The notes under the pieces were generated by a model. The model was not told the origin of the DNA. It did not search any database and saw only the letters and a program-made list of their open reading frames with translations. From Odobenus rosmarus divergens (taxonomy: Eukaryota; Chordata; Mammalia; Carnivora; Odobenidae), in contig NW_004450662.1 of NCBI RefSeq assembly GCF_000321225.1, positions 1,786,073 through 1,850,072 on the forward strand: 64,000 nt of DNA, written 5' to 3'. The position numbers and the translations under genes are program-made. Each line of letters opens with the position of its first letter. Positions within the stretch are counted from its first letter, which is position 1. This document shows, piece after piece, positions 1-11,255 of this stretch.

Positions 1-735
1 AGCGCGGCCGCGGGGGCGCGCCCCGGTGGCTCCGCCCCCCCCAGCTCCCCTCCCCTGAGTCCCGGGTGCCGGCTCGCGCGGCTCGGTGCGAGGAGAGCGG
101 GGACCTCGCGCCAGCCCGCCCGCCCGCCCCTGCGTCCCCGCCCTGGCGTGCGAGGCGCCGCGCCCTCCTGCTGCCCTGCTCGGTGCATGGAGGGGCCCGT
201 TCGGATCGCAGCCGCCGCCGCCGTAGCCGCCGCCAGCGCGCGGGGGATGACCTGGGGGTGGCTTTCGGAGCCGGCTGCCGCGCAGGAGGTCCGGGGACTG
301 AGTCTGCCCCGCCGAGAGGTGCGGGGGTGGGCCCGCCGCAGGATCGGAGGGAGGGGTGGTCCGGGGACCCCGGGCTTGGGGGCCACGCGGCTTGGGCGCG
401 GGAGGTCCGCGGGAGGGCAGGCCGGCGCGCCCCAGAGGGCGTGGAGGTCCCGGGCTGCGTGCGGGGTCTGCGAAGGGCAGCTGACGGATGCCCAGCGGGG
501 GAGCTCCGCCGTTCCGCGTCCTCGGGGATTCTGAGCCACCTCGTGGGAGGAGGCGGGGTGAGGTGTCAGTAACACGATTAAATCTCTTTGACCATGATCC
601 GCTGGGGCAGGTGAGATCCAGTATAGCCGAGAGTAAGGGGCTCCGGCACGTTTTCCCAAGGGAGCGGGGTCTCTCGCCTCTCAACCTCCATCCCGCAGAG
701 CGCCCGCGAGAGACAGTGATTTATGTGTAGGGAGA
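1..735 (+). promoter_or_regulatory. CDON: CpG island promoter of CDON, upstream (duplicate) copy
   Basis: This stretch is very GC- and CpG-rich, with C-runs, GCC triplet runs near 212-232 and GC-box-like CCCGCCC motifs. I see no TATA box. The CpG density falls sharply near 700. The window opens inside the island, so its 5' edge is not visible. Apart from bases 1-35, it is repeated at 5091-5790. A strong donor-like site, CAG followed by GTGAGA, sits at 610/611. Because the region is probably an assembly duplicate, it should not be counted as a second promoter. Confidence 0.8.
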
Positions 736-3700
736 AGCAAGAGAAATTTCCTGCACAATGTATCTTTCTCTGCCTTCACAGACTCAGTGACTTCCCAGCC
801 CCAGGGAGTGTATTTTTCCTTCTGCTCTGTAAAGCTTTCTGTGGATTGCATTATCATTTGCTAAATACATTAGAGCTTGCTATTTATTTCGGTCTGCAGC
901 TTACAGACCTTTGTTGCTTTCTCTCCACATCTAGGGATTTCAGTAATAAATCACTGAGGAGGATAGATAGACTCTCTCGTCCTTGCCTTCATTGTTCTCC
1001 CTAACCCCACCAAATCAGGTGGAAGGCTTTCCAAAAGGACCTCTTCTCCAGAATGCCTGCCTTTCCTAGTCAGGACTATCAGAGGGTGGCAGGTGCTTTA
1101 AGGGCAGGCTGCTTTCCAATTGAGATCTAGAATTTAGGGAACATCGTTAACAGAAAGTAAGCCCCTGTGTCCTAAAACAAACTCCGAGAAACAGAAAATT
1201 GAACCAAAAGCTAACATGAGATTCATTCTCAGGGCAGTGGCCCCCAAAATGAAAGAGGCCAGTTCTGTTTCCATGCCTTACTGATACCATTGCCCTCTGA
1301 CTCCCAGCTGATGCTTGGCATACCTGAAGGGCAGTGTCAAGGAGGAAAAGGTAGGGAGGGGAGCTGGAAAACGAGTGGGTTTATTCTCAGTGTAATTCTA
1401 AGCATTCTAGGACATTTTATAGCTCATTTAAAAAAAAGTAGTCTGTTTTAGCTGAAGATGGGGGCATTGTTCAACTTTTAGGACAAGATGAAAGAAAAAA
1501 ATTTCTGGAAATTTTAAATTAGTGCTTAACTAGAGAGCATTCTTAGGAACCCAGAGAGGCACCAAATACTGTAGTTTCTGTTATGCACATGTTGAAATAA
1601 ACTGCCTCATACTTTAAGTTATATGAGAAGGATGGAGAAAACCTGTTTCATTTTGTAAAGACGTGCCCTGGGTGTGTGCTTGGCAGTGGGTAGAGCAGAA
1701 ACATTTATATTTCTGTAAAAAACACACAAGTGTATATTGTTTAACTTTCATGCAAAAACTCAGATATAGTATTTGGAAATCTGTCTTTGTTTGACTAGTT
1801 TAGTCAACCAGGAAAATCAGTTACTAGAAGTACTGTGCTATTGTTTGTGTAGTAACTCACTTGGGATGCTTTGATTGATTGCTATGGTTCTCATCAACCT
1901 CCTCTTCTGTGGAAAGTACTTAAACAGCTCTGACTCTCAAGCGGGGAAGTACAAAGAACCCTTAGGACTTGGAGCATACTGATCTAGCTTGTGTAGGTTG
2001 GCTTCTAAATCAGTCTTACCCTTTGCGATCTTTGCAAGAAAGGAATTAAGTTCACTTGAAGATAGGGACCTCCCCCCCCGCCCCCCCCATCAGCAAGGTA
2101 TATATAGAGATGGAGGCTTTGTATGGGAATAGAAACGTCTGTCATGGGGCTCTGCTCTAAAGAGGTCAGGTAAAATTTGTTGACTAGTTCTCCTGCTTTT
2201 CTGTTTTCCACTTGGCCCTTATGCTCTCATAACTTTCTAGATGATCTCATTTATGGGTTTGTCAAAATATAAGTTGAAGTAAACATTTTCTTCTCTAGGA
2301 ATGTTTCTTTTGCACAAATTTAGTCCAAAAATTGGTGATTGTGTCTAAGCATATCCTGGGGAAATGATTTCAGGAATTCAACAGTATCTTAGTGAAATTA
2401 GGCTGGGATAGGACATTAAAAATAACTAATTGAAAAATTGGTTGTTTATAACATGTAATGACATTAGCTATGGCCTTGTAAATAGCATTTGTACTATGTA
2501 GAAGACTAGATAAGAGCACATCAGAAGAGCAGATGAGTTGTCTACACAGGTAGTCTTTAGATATATGATCTTACTACTTAATAGGAACTAATTAGATTAG
2601 AAAGAGAATTTGGAGCCTGGTTGCTAAATAGATTGCTTTGAAGGACTTGATTTTATGGTGATCTTTGATGAGTGCTTTCCCCCCCCGAAGTTTTATTAAC
2701 TTTGATTGAATTAGAGAATGTTTTATTGTTTTTATTCAAGATTTTATATTGCATGTAAGCATTCCATTTATTTATAAACATTCCATTTATAAATTTTTGT
2801 TTTGTATATGGCACTAATTCATTTTTAAGAGACTGAGGAGAAGGGCTTTGATTCTTCTCAATTAAAATTAAAAGATGGTATACGGAATATCCTTCATGTC
2901 ATTTTAAAACTATTGGATTACAGTTAAGTGAAAAACTGGTTTGTTGATTCGTTTTTTTTTTTTTTAAACCTTCAAGTTTTTCATCATTGTGCTCTTTCCC
3001 CCATTGTCAGGCTTAAAACATACAGTATCATTGTCATCTGTCCTCTGAATAATGGTCCTGAGGTGATATTATTAATGTGGCTTTTTAAAATCAAACTAAT
3101 TATACTTGCCTAAAAGAGCCACATGTGTGTGATTCTAGCTTCCTGGTGCCTTTTGAGAGCCCGGGAGACAAGCTAGTGAATAGAGCTGAAAATTCATTCT
3201 GTATTTGATTAAATGGAACAGACTCGCAGCTCCTTACCCCAGCAGGGGCTATGAGATCTCTTGATCCCCGAAGCGGCTCCAGGACCCTGGGAATTCCATT
3301 AGCGAGCACCTGAGGAATTTCTGCCCTGCAGTGCCTTTTTTGTATGTGTGTATGTGTGTGTGTGGAGAGGGAGTGGAGCTGAGCGGTGATGGGGCGGTGG
3401 AGGGAGGGGGTGGAGAGAGGCTACATTAGAAGACTCCATATGTTAGCAGATCTAAAATCAAGGCATGACTTAACAGCTTATCTTGTAAGAGAAAAGCCCA
3501 ACCCCAAGGCAGATTGCTAGTCAGGACTTTCTTCCAAGCAGGACTGTGTGGGGATGTGTTTTCAGCACTGAACCAAGCGCCACTGTTAAGTACAGAAAGT
3601 CGCTTCTCTGCTTTCCCTCTCAAGCACAAGCATATACACGTTGCAGCCTTGGTAAGTTTTCTCTGAATGATCTTTTGATAAATATGTAAAATTGTGTTAC

Positions 3701-5040
3701 AGTTTGGTCTTGCCTGGAAGGACCGATGTATTGTTCTAATAACTTTTTAAACTGAGAGCAAAATCAGACTTTTATGGGAAGCCAGTTGCTTTGCAGAGAT
3801 GAAATGCTCATTTGGACAGGCATATTTTAGTGTGCTCTTTTGTTTTTATATGATTTTATTGCATTTTTGTTACATTATTACAGAATTTAAATTCATGGAG
3901 GATATATGTTTCTTTCCTGTTGTCTTTTTGAGAGTTCTGATTTCTAGTATCTTTTAAGGCATTGCTTTGCAGACTCGCTAGCAGCTGCAAGTAAATGAAA
4001 ATATATCTACCAAAAATATTCTGTAAAATCTTTGGAGCAAAATTTTTGAGAAACATGAGTGTGTCTTCCTTCCCTGCCCGCCTCCCCCCCTTACCGCCCC
4101 CCCGCCACAGCTGCCCCAAATAATTTTTGGGTACAAACATTTTTCGGGATATTAGTCCAGTTTGTTGCTTGTGTACTTTTCCAGGAGGAGCAGTTCTGAA
4201 TCTTGGATGGTATCGTTAATTGATTTTCATATTCCCAGAAGAGTTAAACATGAACGTGAATTCCAGTGCTAGTTTTCAACTGATGCAGAATGCTGTAGCT
4301 TATTCGGTGGTTAATTTGATATATTTTGTTCCTGATTAAAATTATGTCCTATCACAGTGCTTTCCATCCTACCACCATGTAGTCCTCTCCCAGATTCTCC
4401 TCACAATACAGAGTGTTGGGAAAATAAAGAAGCCTTGTAGAGACTACGTTTAAGTCTTTCCCACCTTAATCTTGGATATCCCTTCTCTAGCACAGCCACA
4501 TTGAAAGGACTCTTGAATGAATTGGAGTAAACACTAAAGTCAGCAGTGTGCTTGTCTTGGTTCACAGTTGTTCAGACTTTTTTTTTGCCGTGTGATATAT
4601 TTTGATGGCCAGAGATCATAAAAAAAAAAAAACCTACCCCAAAACACATTTTGTTCTGCTGCATATCAGTTGGAATGTGAGTAGGAACTTCAGTTCTGGA
4701 GAGCCAGCGATGTGCCTTTCAGTCACAGAATGAAGGAACGGTGAAGTCCCTTGTAGCCAGATTCGGAGGGGAAAGAAATAGCCTGGTTATATGACTGAAC
4801 TGAGATACATTCTGTTTTCTGTTTTGTTGCTGACAACCGCCTGGTCGGTTTTATTTTTAGATTACCGTACTACGAACAGAATGAAAAAGTTGACACATAA
4901 AGCTTGCTTTTCAGGTATATATTCTTGTTAGAGACCGGCTCACCTTTTTTTTTTTTTTTTTAATGTGAGCTGGGGCTTGACCGAAATCTTGGTTTACTCA
5001 TCTATAAAATGGGGATAACAATAATATCTCTTAACACTGT
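36..5040. repeat. Left copy of a 5,005-bp direct duplication (likely assembly artefact)
   Basis: Every landmark checked here recurs 5055 bases downstream: the CpG island, the eight-C runs around 2071-2088, the TG tract near 3343-3363 and the 17-T run near 4945-4961. Homopolymer lengths are the same in both copies and there is no net indel. The copy stops at a C-run on the left and at the gap on the right. Besides the island, it holds AT-rich intron 1 sequence in which I recognise no gene. The start of a MIR lies at its right edge. Confidence 0.95.
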
Positions 5041-5090
5041 NNNNNNNNNNNNNNNNNNNNNNNNNNNNNNNNNNNNNNNNNNNNNNNNNN
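5041..5090. other. Assembly gap (50 N)
   Basis: Fifty consecutive N separate the two copies of the duplicated block. The round length suggests a placeholder rather than a measured gap. Translations that cross it are meaningless. Confidence 0.99.
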
Positions 5091-5665
5091 CCCCCCCAGC
5101 TCCCCTCCCCTGAGTCCCGGGTGCCGGCTCGCGCGGCTCGGTGCGAGGAGAGCGGGGACCTCGCGCCAGCCCGCCCGCCCGCCCCTGCGTCCCCGCCCTG
5201 GCGTGCGAGGCGCCGCGCCCTCCTGCTGCCCTGCTCGGTGCATGGAGGGGCCCGTTCGGATCGCAGCCGCCGCCGCCGTAGCCGCCGCCAGCGCGCGGGG
5301 GATGACCTGGGGGTGGCTTTCGGAGCCGGCTGCCGCGCAGGAGGTCCGGGGACTGAGTCTGCCCCGCCGAGAGGTGCGGGGGTGGGCCCGCCGCAGGATC
5401 GGAGGGAGGGGTGGTCCGGGGACCCCGGGCTTGGGGGCCACGCGGCTTGGGCGCGGGAGGTCCGCGGGAGGGCAGGCCGGCGCGCCCCAGAGGGCGTGGA
5501 GGTCCCGGGCTGCGTGCGGGGTCTGCGAAGGGCAGCTGACGGATGCCCAGCGGGGGAGCTCCGCCGTTCCGCGTCCTCGGGGATTCTGAGCCACCTCGTG
5601 GGAGGAGGCGGGGTGAGGTGTCAGTAACACGATTAAATCTCTTTGACCATGATCCGCTGGGGCAG
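5091..5665 (+). other. CDON: Candidate non-coding exon 1 of CDON
   Basis: The start codon is in exon 2, which begins with its own acceptor, so at least one upstream non-coding exon is required. The best donor in the island is GGGGCAG followed by GTGAGATCC at 5665/5666. Alternatives are CGG followed by GTGAGG at 5612/5613 and GAG followed by GTGCGG at 5373/5374. The transcription start cannot be placed from sequence, so the left boundary is only the contig edge. The same sites recur 5055 bases upstream in the duplicate copy. Confidence 0.45.
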
Positions 5666-5790
5666 GTGAGATCCAGTATAGCCGAGAGTAAGGGGCTCCG
5701 GCACGTTTTCCCAAGGGAGCGGGGTCTCTCGCCTCTCAACCTCCATCCCGCAGAGCGCCCGCGAGAGACAGTGATTTATGTGTAGGGAGA
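5091..5790 (+). promoter_or_regulatory. CDON: CpG island promoter of CDON, gene-proximal copy
   Basis: This is the copy of the island that is contiguous with the rest of the gene. It begins inside a C-run directly after the N gap, so the upstream promoter sequence is missing here and only 35 further bases are visible, at positions 1-35. It is TATA-less, dense in CpG, and contains a GCC-triplet run near 5267-5290. Its position upstream of a long intron and then the start-codon exon fits the promoter and non-coding first exon of CDON. Short ORFs across the island have GC-driven composition and resemble no known protein. Confidence 0.8.
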
Positions 5791-8700
5791 AGCAAGAGAA
5801 ATTTCCTGCACAATGTATCTTTCTCTGCCTTCACAGACTCAGTGACTTCCCAGCCCCAGGGAGTGTATTTTTCCTTCTGCTCTGTAAAGCTTTCTGTGGA
5901 TTGCATTATCATTTGCTAAATACATTAGAGCTTGCTATTTATTTCGGTCTGCAGCTTACAGACCTTTGTTGCTTTCTCTCCACATCTAGGGATTTCAGTA
6001 ATAAATCACTGAGGAGGATAGATAGACTCTCTCGTCCTTGCCTTCATTGTTCTCCCTAACCCCACCAAATCAGGTGGAAGGCTTTCCAAAAGGACCTCTT
6101 CTCCAGAATGCCTGCCTTTCCTAGTCAGGACTATCAGAGGGTGGCAGGTGCTTTAAGGGCAGGCTGCTTTCCAATTGAGATCTAGAATTTAGGGAACATC
6201 GTTAACAGAAAGTAAGCCCCTGTGTCCTAAAACAAACTCCGAGAAACAGAAAATTGAACCAAAAGCTAACATGAGATTCATTCTCAGGGCAGTGGCCCCC
6301 AAAATGAAAGAGGCCAGTTCTGTTTCCATGCCTTACTGATACCATTGCCCTCTGACTCCCAGCTGATGCTTGGCATACCTGAAGGGCAGTGTCAAGGAGG
6401 AAAAGGTAGGGAGGGGAGCTGGAAAACGAGTGGGTTTATTCTCAGTGTAATTCTAAGCATTCTAGGACATTTTATAGCTCATTTAAAAAAAAGTAGTCTG
6501 TTTTAGCTGAAGATGGGGGCATTGTTCAACTTTTAGGACAAGATGAAAGAAAAAAATTTCTGGAAATTTTAAATTAGTGCTTAACTAGAGAGCATTCTTA
6601 GGAACCCAGAGAGGCACCAAATACTGTAGTTTCTGTTATGCACATGTTGAAATAAACTGCCTCATACTTTAAGTTATATGAGAAGGATGGAGAAAACCTG
6701 TTTCATTTTGTAAAGACGTGCCCTGGGTGTGTGCTTGGCAGTGGGTAGAGCAGAAACATTTATATTTCTGTAAAAAACACACAAGTGTATATTGTTTAAC
6801 TTTCATGCAAAAACTCAGATATAGTATTTGGAAATCTGTCTTTGTTTGACTAGTTTAGTCAACCAGGAAAATCAGTTACTAGAAGTACTGTGCTATTGTT
6901 TGTGTAGTAACTCACTTGGGATGCTTTGATTGATTGCTATGGTTCTCATCAACCTCCTCTTCTGTGGAAAGTACTTAAACAGCTCTGACTCTCAAGCGGG
7001 GAAGTACAAAGAACCCTTAGGACTTGGAGCATACTGATCTAGCTTGTGTAGGTTGGCTTCTAAATCAGTCTTACCCTTTGCGATCTTTGCAAGAAAGGAA
7101 TTAAGTTCACTTGAAGATAGGGACCTCCCCCCCCGCCCCCCCCATCAGCAAGGTATATATAGAGATGGAGGCTTTGTATGGGAATAGAAACGTCTGTCAT
7201 GGGGCTCTGCTCTAAAGAGGTCAGGTAAAATTTGTTGACTAGTTCTCCTGCTTTTCTGTTTTCCACTTGGCCCTTATGCTCTCATAACTTTCTAGATGAT
7301 CTCATTTATGGGTTTGTCAAAATATAAGTTGAAGTAAACATTTTCTTCTCTAGGAATGTTTCTTTTGCACAAATTTAGTCCAAAAATTGGTGATTGTGTC
7401 TAAGCATATCCTGGGGAAATGATTTCAGGAATTCAACAGTATCTTAGTGAAATTAGGCTGGGATAGGACATTAAAAATAACTAATTGAAAAATTGGTTGT
7501 TTATAACATGTAATGACATTAGCTATGGCCTTGTAAATAGCATTTGTACTATGTAGAAGACTAGATAAGAGCACATCAGAAGAGCAGATGAGTTGTCTAC
7601 ACAGGTAGTCTTTAGATATATGATCTTACTACTTAATAGGAACTAATTAGATTAGAAAGAGAATTTGGAGCCTGGTTGCTAAATAGATTGCTTTGAAGGA
7701 CTTGATTTTATGGTGATCTTTGATGAGTGCTTTCCCCCCCCGAAGTTTTATTAACTTTGATTGAATTAGAGAATGTTTTATTGTTTTTATTCAAGATTTT
7801 ATATTGCATGTAAGCATTCCATTTATTTATAAACATTCCATTTATAAATTTTTGTTTTGTATATGGCACTAATTCATTTTTAAGAGACTGAGGAGAAGGG
7901 CTTTGATTCTTCTCAATTAAAATTAAAAGATGGTATACGGAATATCCTTCATGTCATTTTAAAACTATTGGATTACAGTTAAGTGAAAAACTGGTTTGTT
8001 GATTCGTTTTTTTTTTTTTTAAACCTTCAAGTTTTTCATCATTGTGCTCTTTCCCCCATTGTCAGGCTTAAAACATACAGTATCATTGTCATCTGTCCTC
8101 TGAATAATGGTCCTGAGGTGATATTATTAATGTGGCTTTTTAAAATCAAACTAATTATACTTGCCTAAAAGAGCCACATGTGTGTGATTCTAGCTTCCTG
8201 GTGCCTTTTGAGAGCCCGGGAGACAAGCTAGTGAATAGAGCTGAAAATTCATTCTGTATTTGATTAAATGGAACAGACTCGCAGCTCCTTACCCCAGCAG
8301 GGGCTATGAGATCTCTTGATCCCCGAAGCGGCTCCAGGACCCTGGGAATTCCATTAGCGAGCACCTGAGGAATTTCTGCCCTGCAGTGCCTTTTTTGTAT
8401 GTGTGTATGTGTGTGTGTGGAGAGGGAGTGGAGCTGAGCGGTGATGGGGCGGTGGAGGGAGGGGGTGGAGAGAGGCTACATTAGAAGACTCCATATGTTA
8501 GCAGATCTAAAATCAAGGCATGACTTAACAGCTTATCTTGTAAGAGAAAAGCCCAACCCCAAGGCAGATTGCTAGTCAGGACTTTCTTCCAAGCAGGACT
8601 GTGTGGGGATGTGTTTTCAGCACTGAACCAAGCGCCACTGTTAAGTACAGAAAGTCGCTTCTCTGCTTTCCCTCTCAAGCACAAGCATATACACGTTGCA

Positions 8701-10023
8701 GCCTTGGTAAGTTTTCTCTGAATGATCTTTTGATAAATATGTAAAATTGTGTTACAGTTTGGTCTTGCCTGGAAGGACCGATGTATTGTTCTAATAACTT
8801 TTTAAACTGAGAGCAAAATCAGACTTTTATGGGAAGCCAGTTGCTTTGCAGAGATGAAATGCTCATTTGGACAGGCATATTTTAGTGTGCTCTTTTGTTT
8901 TTATATGATTTTATTGCATTTTTGTTACATTATTACAGAATTTAAATTCATGGAGGATATATGTTTCTTTCCTGTTGTCTTTTTGAGAGTTCTGATTTCT
9001 AGTATCTTTTAAGGCATTGCTTTGCAGACTCGCTAGCAGCTGCAAGTAAATGAAAATATATCTACCAAAAATATTCTGTAAAATCTTTGGAGCAAAATTT
9101 TTGAGAAACATGAGTGTGTCTTCCTTCCCTGCCCGCCTCCCCCCCTTACCGCCCCCCCGCCACAGCTGCCCCAAATAATTTTTGGGTACAAACATTTTTC
9201 GGGATATTAGTCCAGTTTGTTGCTTGTGTACTTTTCCAGGAGGAGCAGTTCTGAATCTTGGATGGTATCGTTAATTGATTTTCATATTCCCAGAAGAGTT
9301 AAACATGAACGTGAATTCCAGTGCTAGTTTTCAACTGATGCAGAATGCTGTAGCTTATTCGGTGGTTAATTTGATATATTTTGTTCCTGATTAAAATTAT
9401 GTCCTATCACAGTGCTTTCCATCCTACCACCATGTAGTCCTCTCCCAGATTCTCCTCACAATACAGAGTGTTGGGAAAATAAAGAAGCCTTGTAGAGACT
9501 ACGTTTAAGTCTTTCCCACCTTAATCTTGGATATCCCTTCTCTAGCACAGCCACATTGAAAGGACTCTTGAATGAATTGGAGTAAACACTAAAGTCAGCA
9601 GTGTGCTTGTCTTGGTTCACAGTTGTTCAGACTTTTTTTTTGCCGTGTGATATATTTTGATGGCCAGAGATCATAAAAAAAAAAAAACCTACCCCAAAAC
9701 ACATTTTGTTCTGCTGCATATCAGTTGGAATGTGAGTAGGAACTTCAGTTCTGGAGAGCCAGCGATGTGCCTTTCAGTCACAGAATGAAGGAACGGTGAA
9801 GTCCCTTGTAGCCAGATTCGGAGGGGAAAGAAATAGCCTGGTTATATGACTGAACTGAGATACATTCTGTTTTCTGTTTTGTTGCTGACAACCGCCTGGT
9901 CGGTTTTATTTTTAGATTACCGTACTACGAACAGAATGAAAAAGTTGACACATAAAGCTTGCTTTTCAGGTATATATTCTTGTTAGAGACCGGCTCACCT
10001 TTTTTTTTTTTTTTTTAATGTGA

Positions 10024-10185
10024 GCTGGGGCTTGACCGAAATCTTGGTTTACTCATCTATAAAATGGGGATAACAATAATATCTCTTAACACTGTTGTGG
10101 GGACTCCATGGGATAATGAAAGTAAATTGCTTGGATATACTAAAACGTCTCTGAGGGTTAGCTACTGTTACTTTTAGTAACTCCT
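10024..10185 (+). repeat. MIR SINE relic
   Basis: The MIR core is recognisable: a TTTACTCATCTATAAAATGG-like stretch, then a run resembling GGATAATAATA and a GGGACTCCATGGGATAATGAAAGT tail region, quoted loosely. The duplicated block ends inside this element, at 10095. Confidence 0.6.
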
Positions 10186-10214
10186 CCCATACACATTAGT
10201 CTATTACTTTGATC

Positions 10215-10267
10215 CAGAGTAGTTTCTTTTTCTTTTCTTTTCTTTTTTTTTTCAGAGTAGTTTCTTT
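10215..10267. repeat. Pyrimidine tract flanked by a 15-bp direct repeat
   Basis: CAGAGTAGTTTCTTT occurs at 10215-10229 and again at 10253-10267. Between them lie about 23 bases of T with three C interruptions. The layout is that of a target-site duplication around a bare poly-A tail inserted on the minus strand. Confidence 0.6.
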
Positions 10268-10388
10268 GAAGTACTAACTAGTAAGGAATTCTCAGAAGTA
10301 GTGGTTTAGAGTGGTTTACAACTGCTATAGTTGTAGTAGGCTACCATTTTCTTAATTTTGCAGTTGAACTGAAAAGGCACATGGAAAC

Positions 10389-10448
10389 AATGTTGCATTT
10401 TTATAATTGATATAATTGAATGTTGCATTTTTATAACTATACACATGA
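10389..10448. repeat. 30-bp tandem duplication
   Basis: AATGTTGCATTTTTATAA occurs at 10389-10406 and 10419-10436, a period of 30 bases. The second unit decays after about 18 bases. Confidence 0.6.
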
Positions 10449-10835
10449 GTGTACAGTTAATGTACACTAAGCGAACAGCTAGATGAAGTTTTACATATGC
10501 ACATATGTGTGGTAACTATTACCCAAATCAGGATCTAGAGTATTTCTTTCACCTCGGAAGGCTCCTTGATGGCCCTTCCCCGACTAATTTAGGACTGCCA
10601 CCACTGTTCTAACTAGTCTCACCATACATTAGTTTGGCCTGTTCTCCAACTATGTTTATAAAAATGGATTCATATGGTATATACTGTTTTATATCTGCTT
10701 TTTCGCACTGCTCATTATGTCTATGAGATTCATCTATGTTACTGTGTATGGTAGTAATTTGTGCTTTTTAAATTGTTATAGCATCTTTGGTGTGTTTTGA
10801 AATTTGTAGTAGTTCATTTTATTGGCACATTGGGT
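10440..10835 (-). mobile_element. Old L1 fragment, antisense (probable)
   Basis: The stretch resembles the antisense of old mammalian L1 3' regions: a TGGATTCATATGGTATATAC-like part, then text resembling GAGATTCATCTATGTTACTG and GTAGTTCATTTTATTG. Boundaries and subfamily are uncertain. Confidence 0.45.
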
Positions 10836-11036
10836 ATGTGGCCGTTGGAAAAAAAAAGAAAATAGCACCTCTCCCTAAATTATTTGACAATCAGATCCTA
10901 GTGGCTAGCTTAGAAAAATTACCATGACCTTATTTTTGTACATAAAATTGGGTGAAGGTAATATAATTACTCTTAGTCACAATTACATAAAGCAAATCCA
11001 TGGATAACTGTGTTCTTTTGTGCGTATGTGTTTTAT

Positions 11037-11255
11037 TTTTTAATTTTTTGTTTTATTTTTAATTTTATTTTTTTGAGAGAGAGAGTGTGTGTGTGTGAGT
11101 GGGGAGGGGGAGGGGCAGAGGGAAAGGAGAGAGAATCTTAGGCTCCACACTCAGCTCAGAGCCTGACACGGGGCTTGATCTCAAGACCCTGAGATCACAA
11201 CCTGAGCTGAAATGAAGAGGTGAACACTTAACCAACTGAGCCACCTAGGCGCCCC
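11037..11255 (-). mobile_element. Carnivore tRNA-Lys SINE (old)
   Basis: An antisense element: T-rich left end, GAGAGAGAG stretch, and the reverse complement of the SINE head (GAGCCACCTAGGCGCC) at the right. It is more diverged than most copies here. GT-rich flanks blur the target-site duplication. Confidence 0.8.

Larger units (their letters stand above)
5091..10095. repeat. Right copy of the 5,005-bp direct duplication
   Basis: This copy matches 36-5040 and runs straight into unique intron sequence at 10096, cutting through a MIR that is intact only here. It is therefore the copy joined to the rest of CDON. Beyond the CpG island, 5791-10020 is intron 1 sequence without a recognisable gene. 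It holds a short TG tract near 8397-8419, a purine-rich GGAG stretch after it, and poly-A and poly-T runs. Confidence 0.95.

Noticed and set aside
66..572. 168-codon plus-strand ORF in the CpG island (repeated at 5121)
   Set aside because: It is a GC-rich open frame in a promoter island, duplicated with the block. It resembles no protein and does not splice into the CDON frame.
5002..5739. Minus-strand ORFs of 227 and 245 codons across the N gap
   Set aside because: They read through 50 undefined bases and a CpG island. The composition is Pro/Arg/Gly driven by GC, with no family features.
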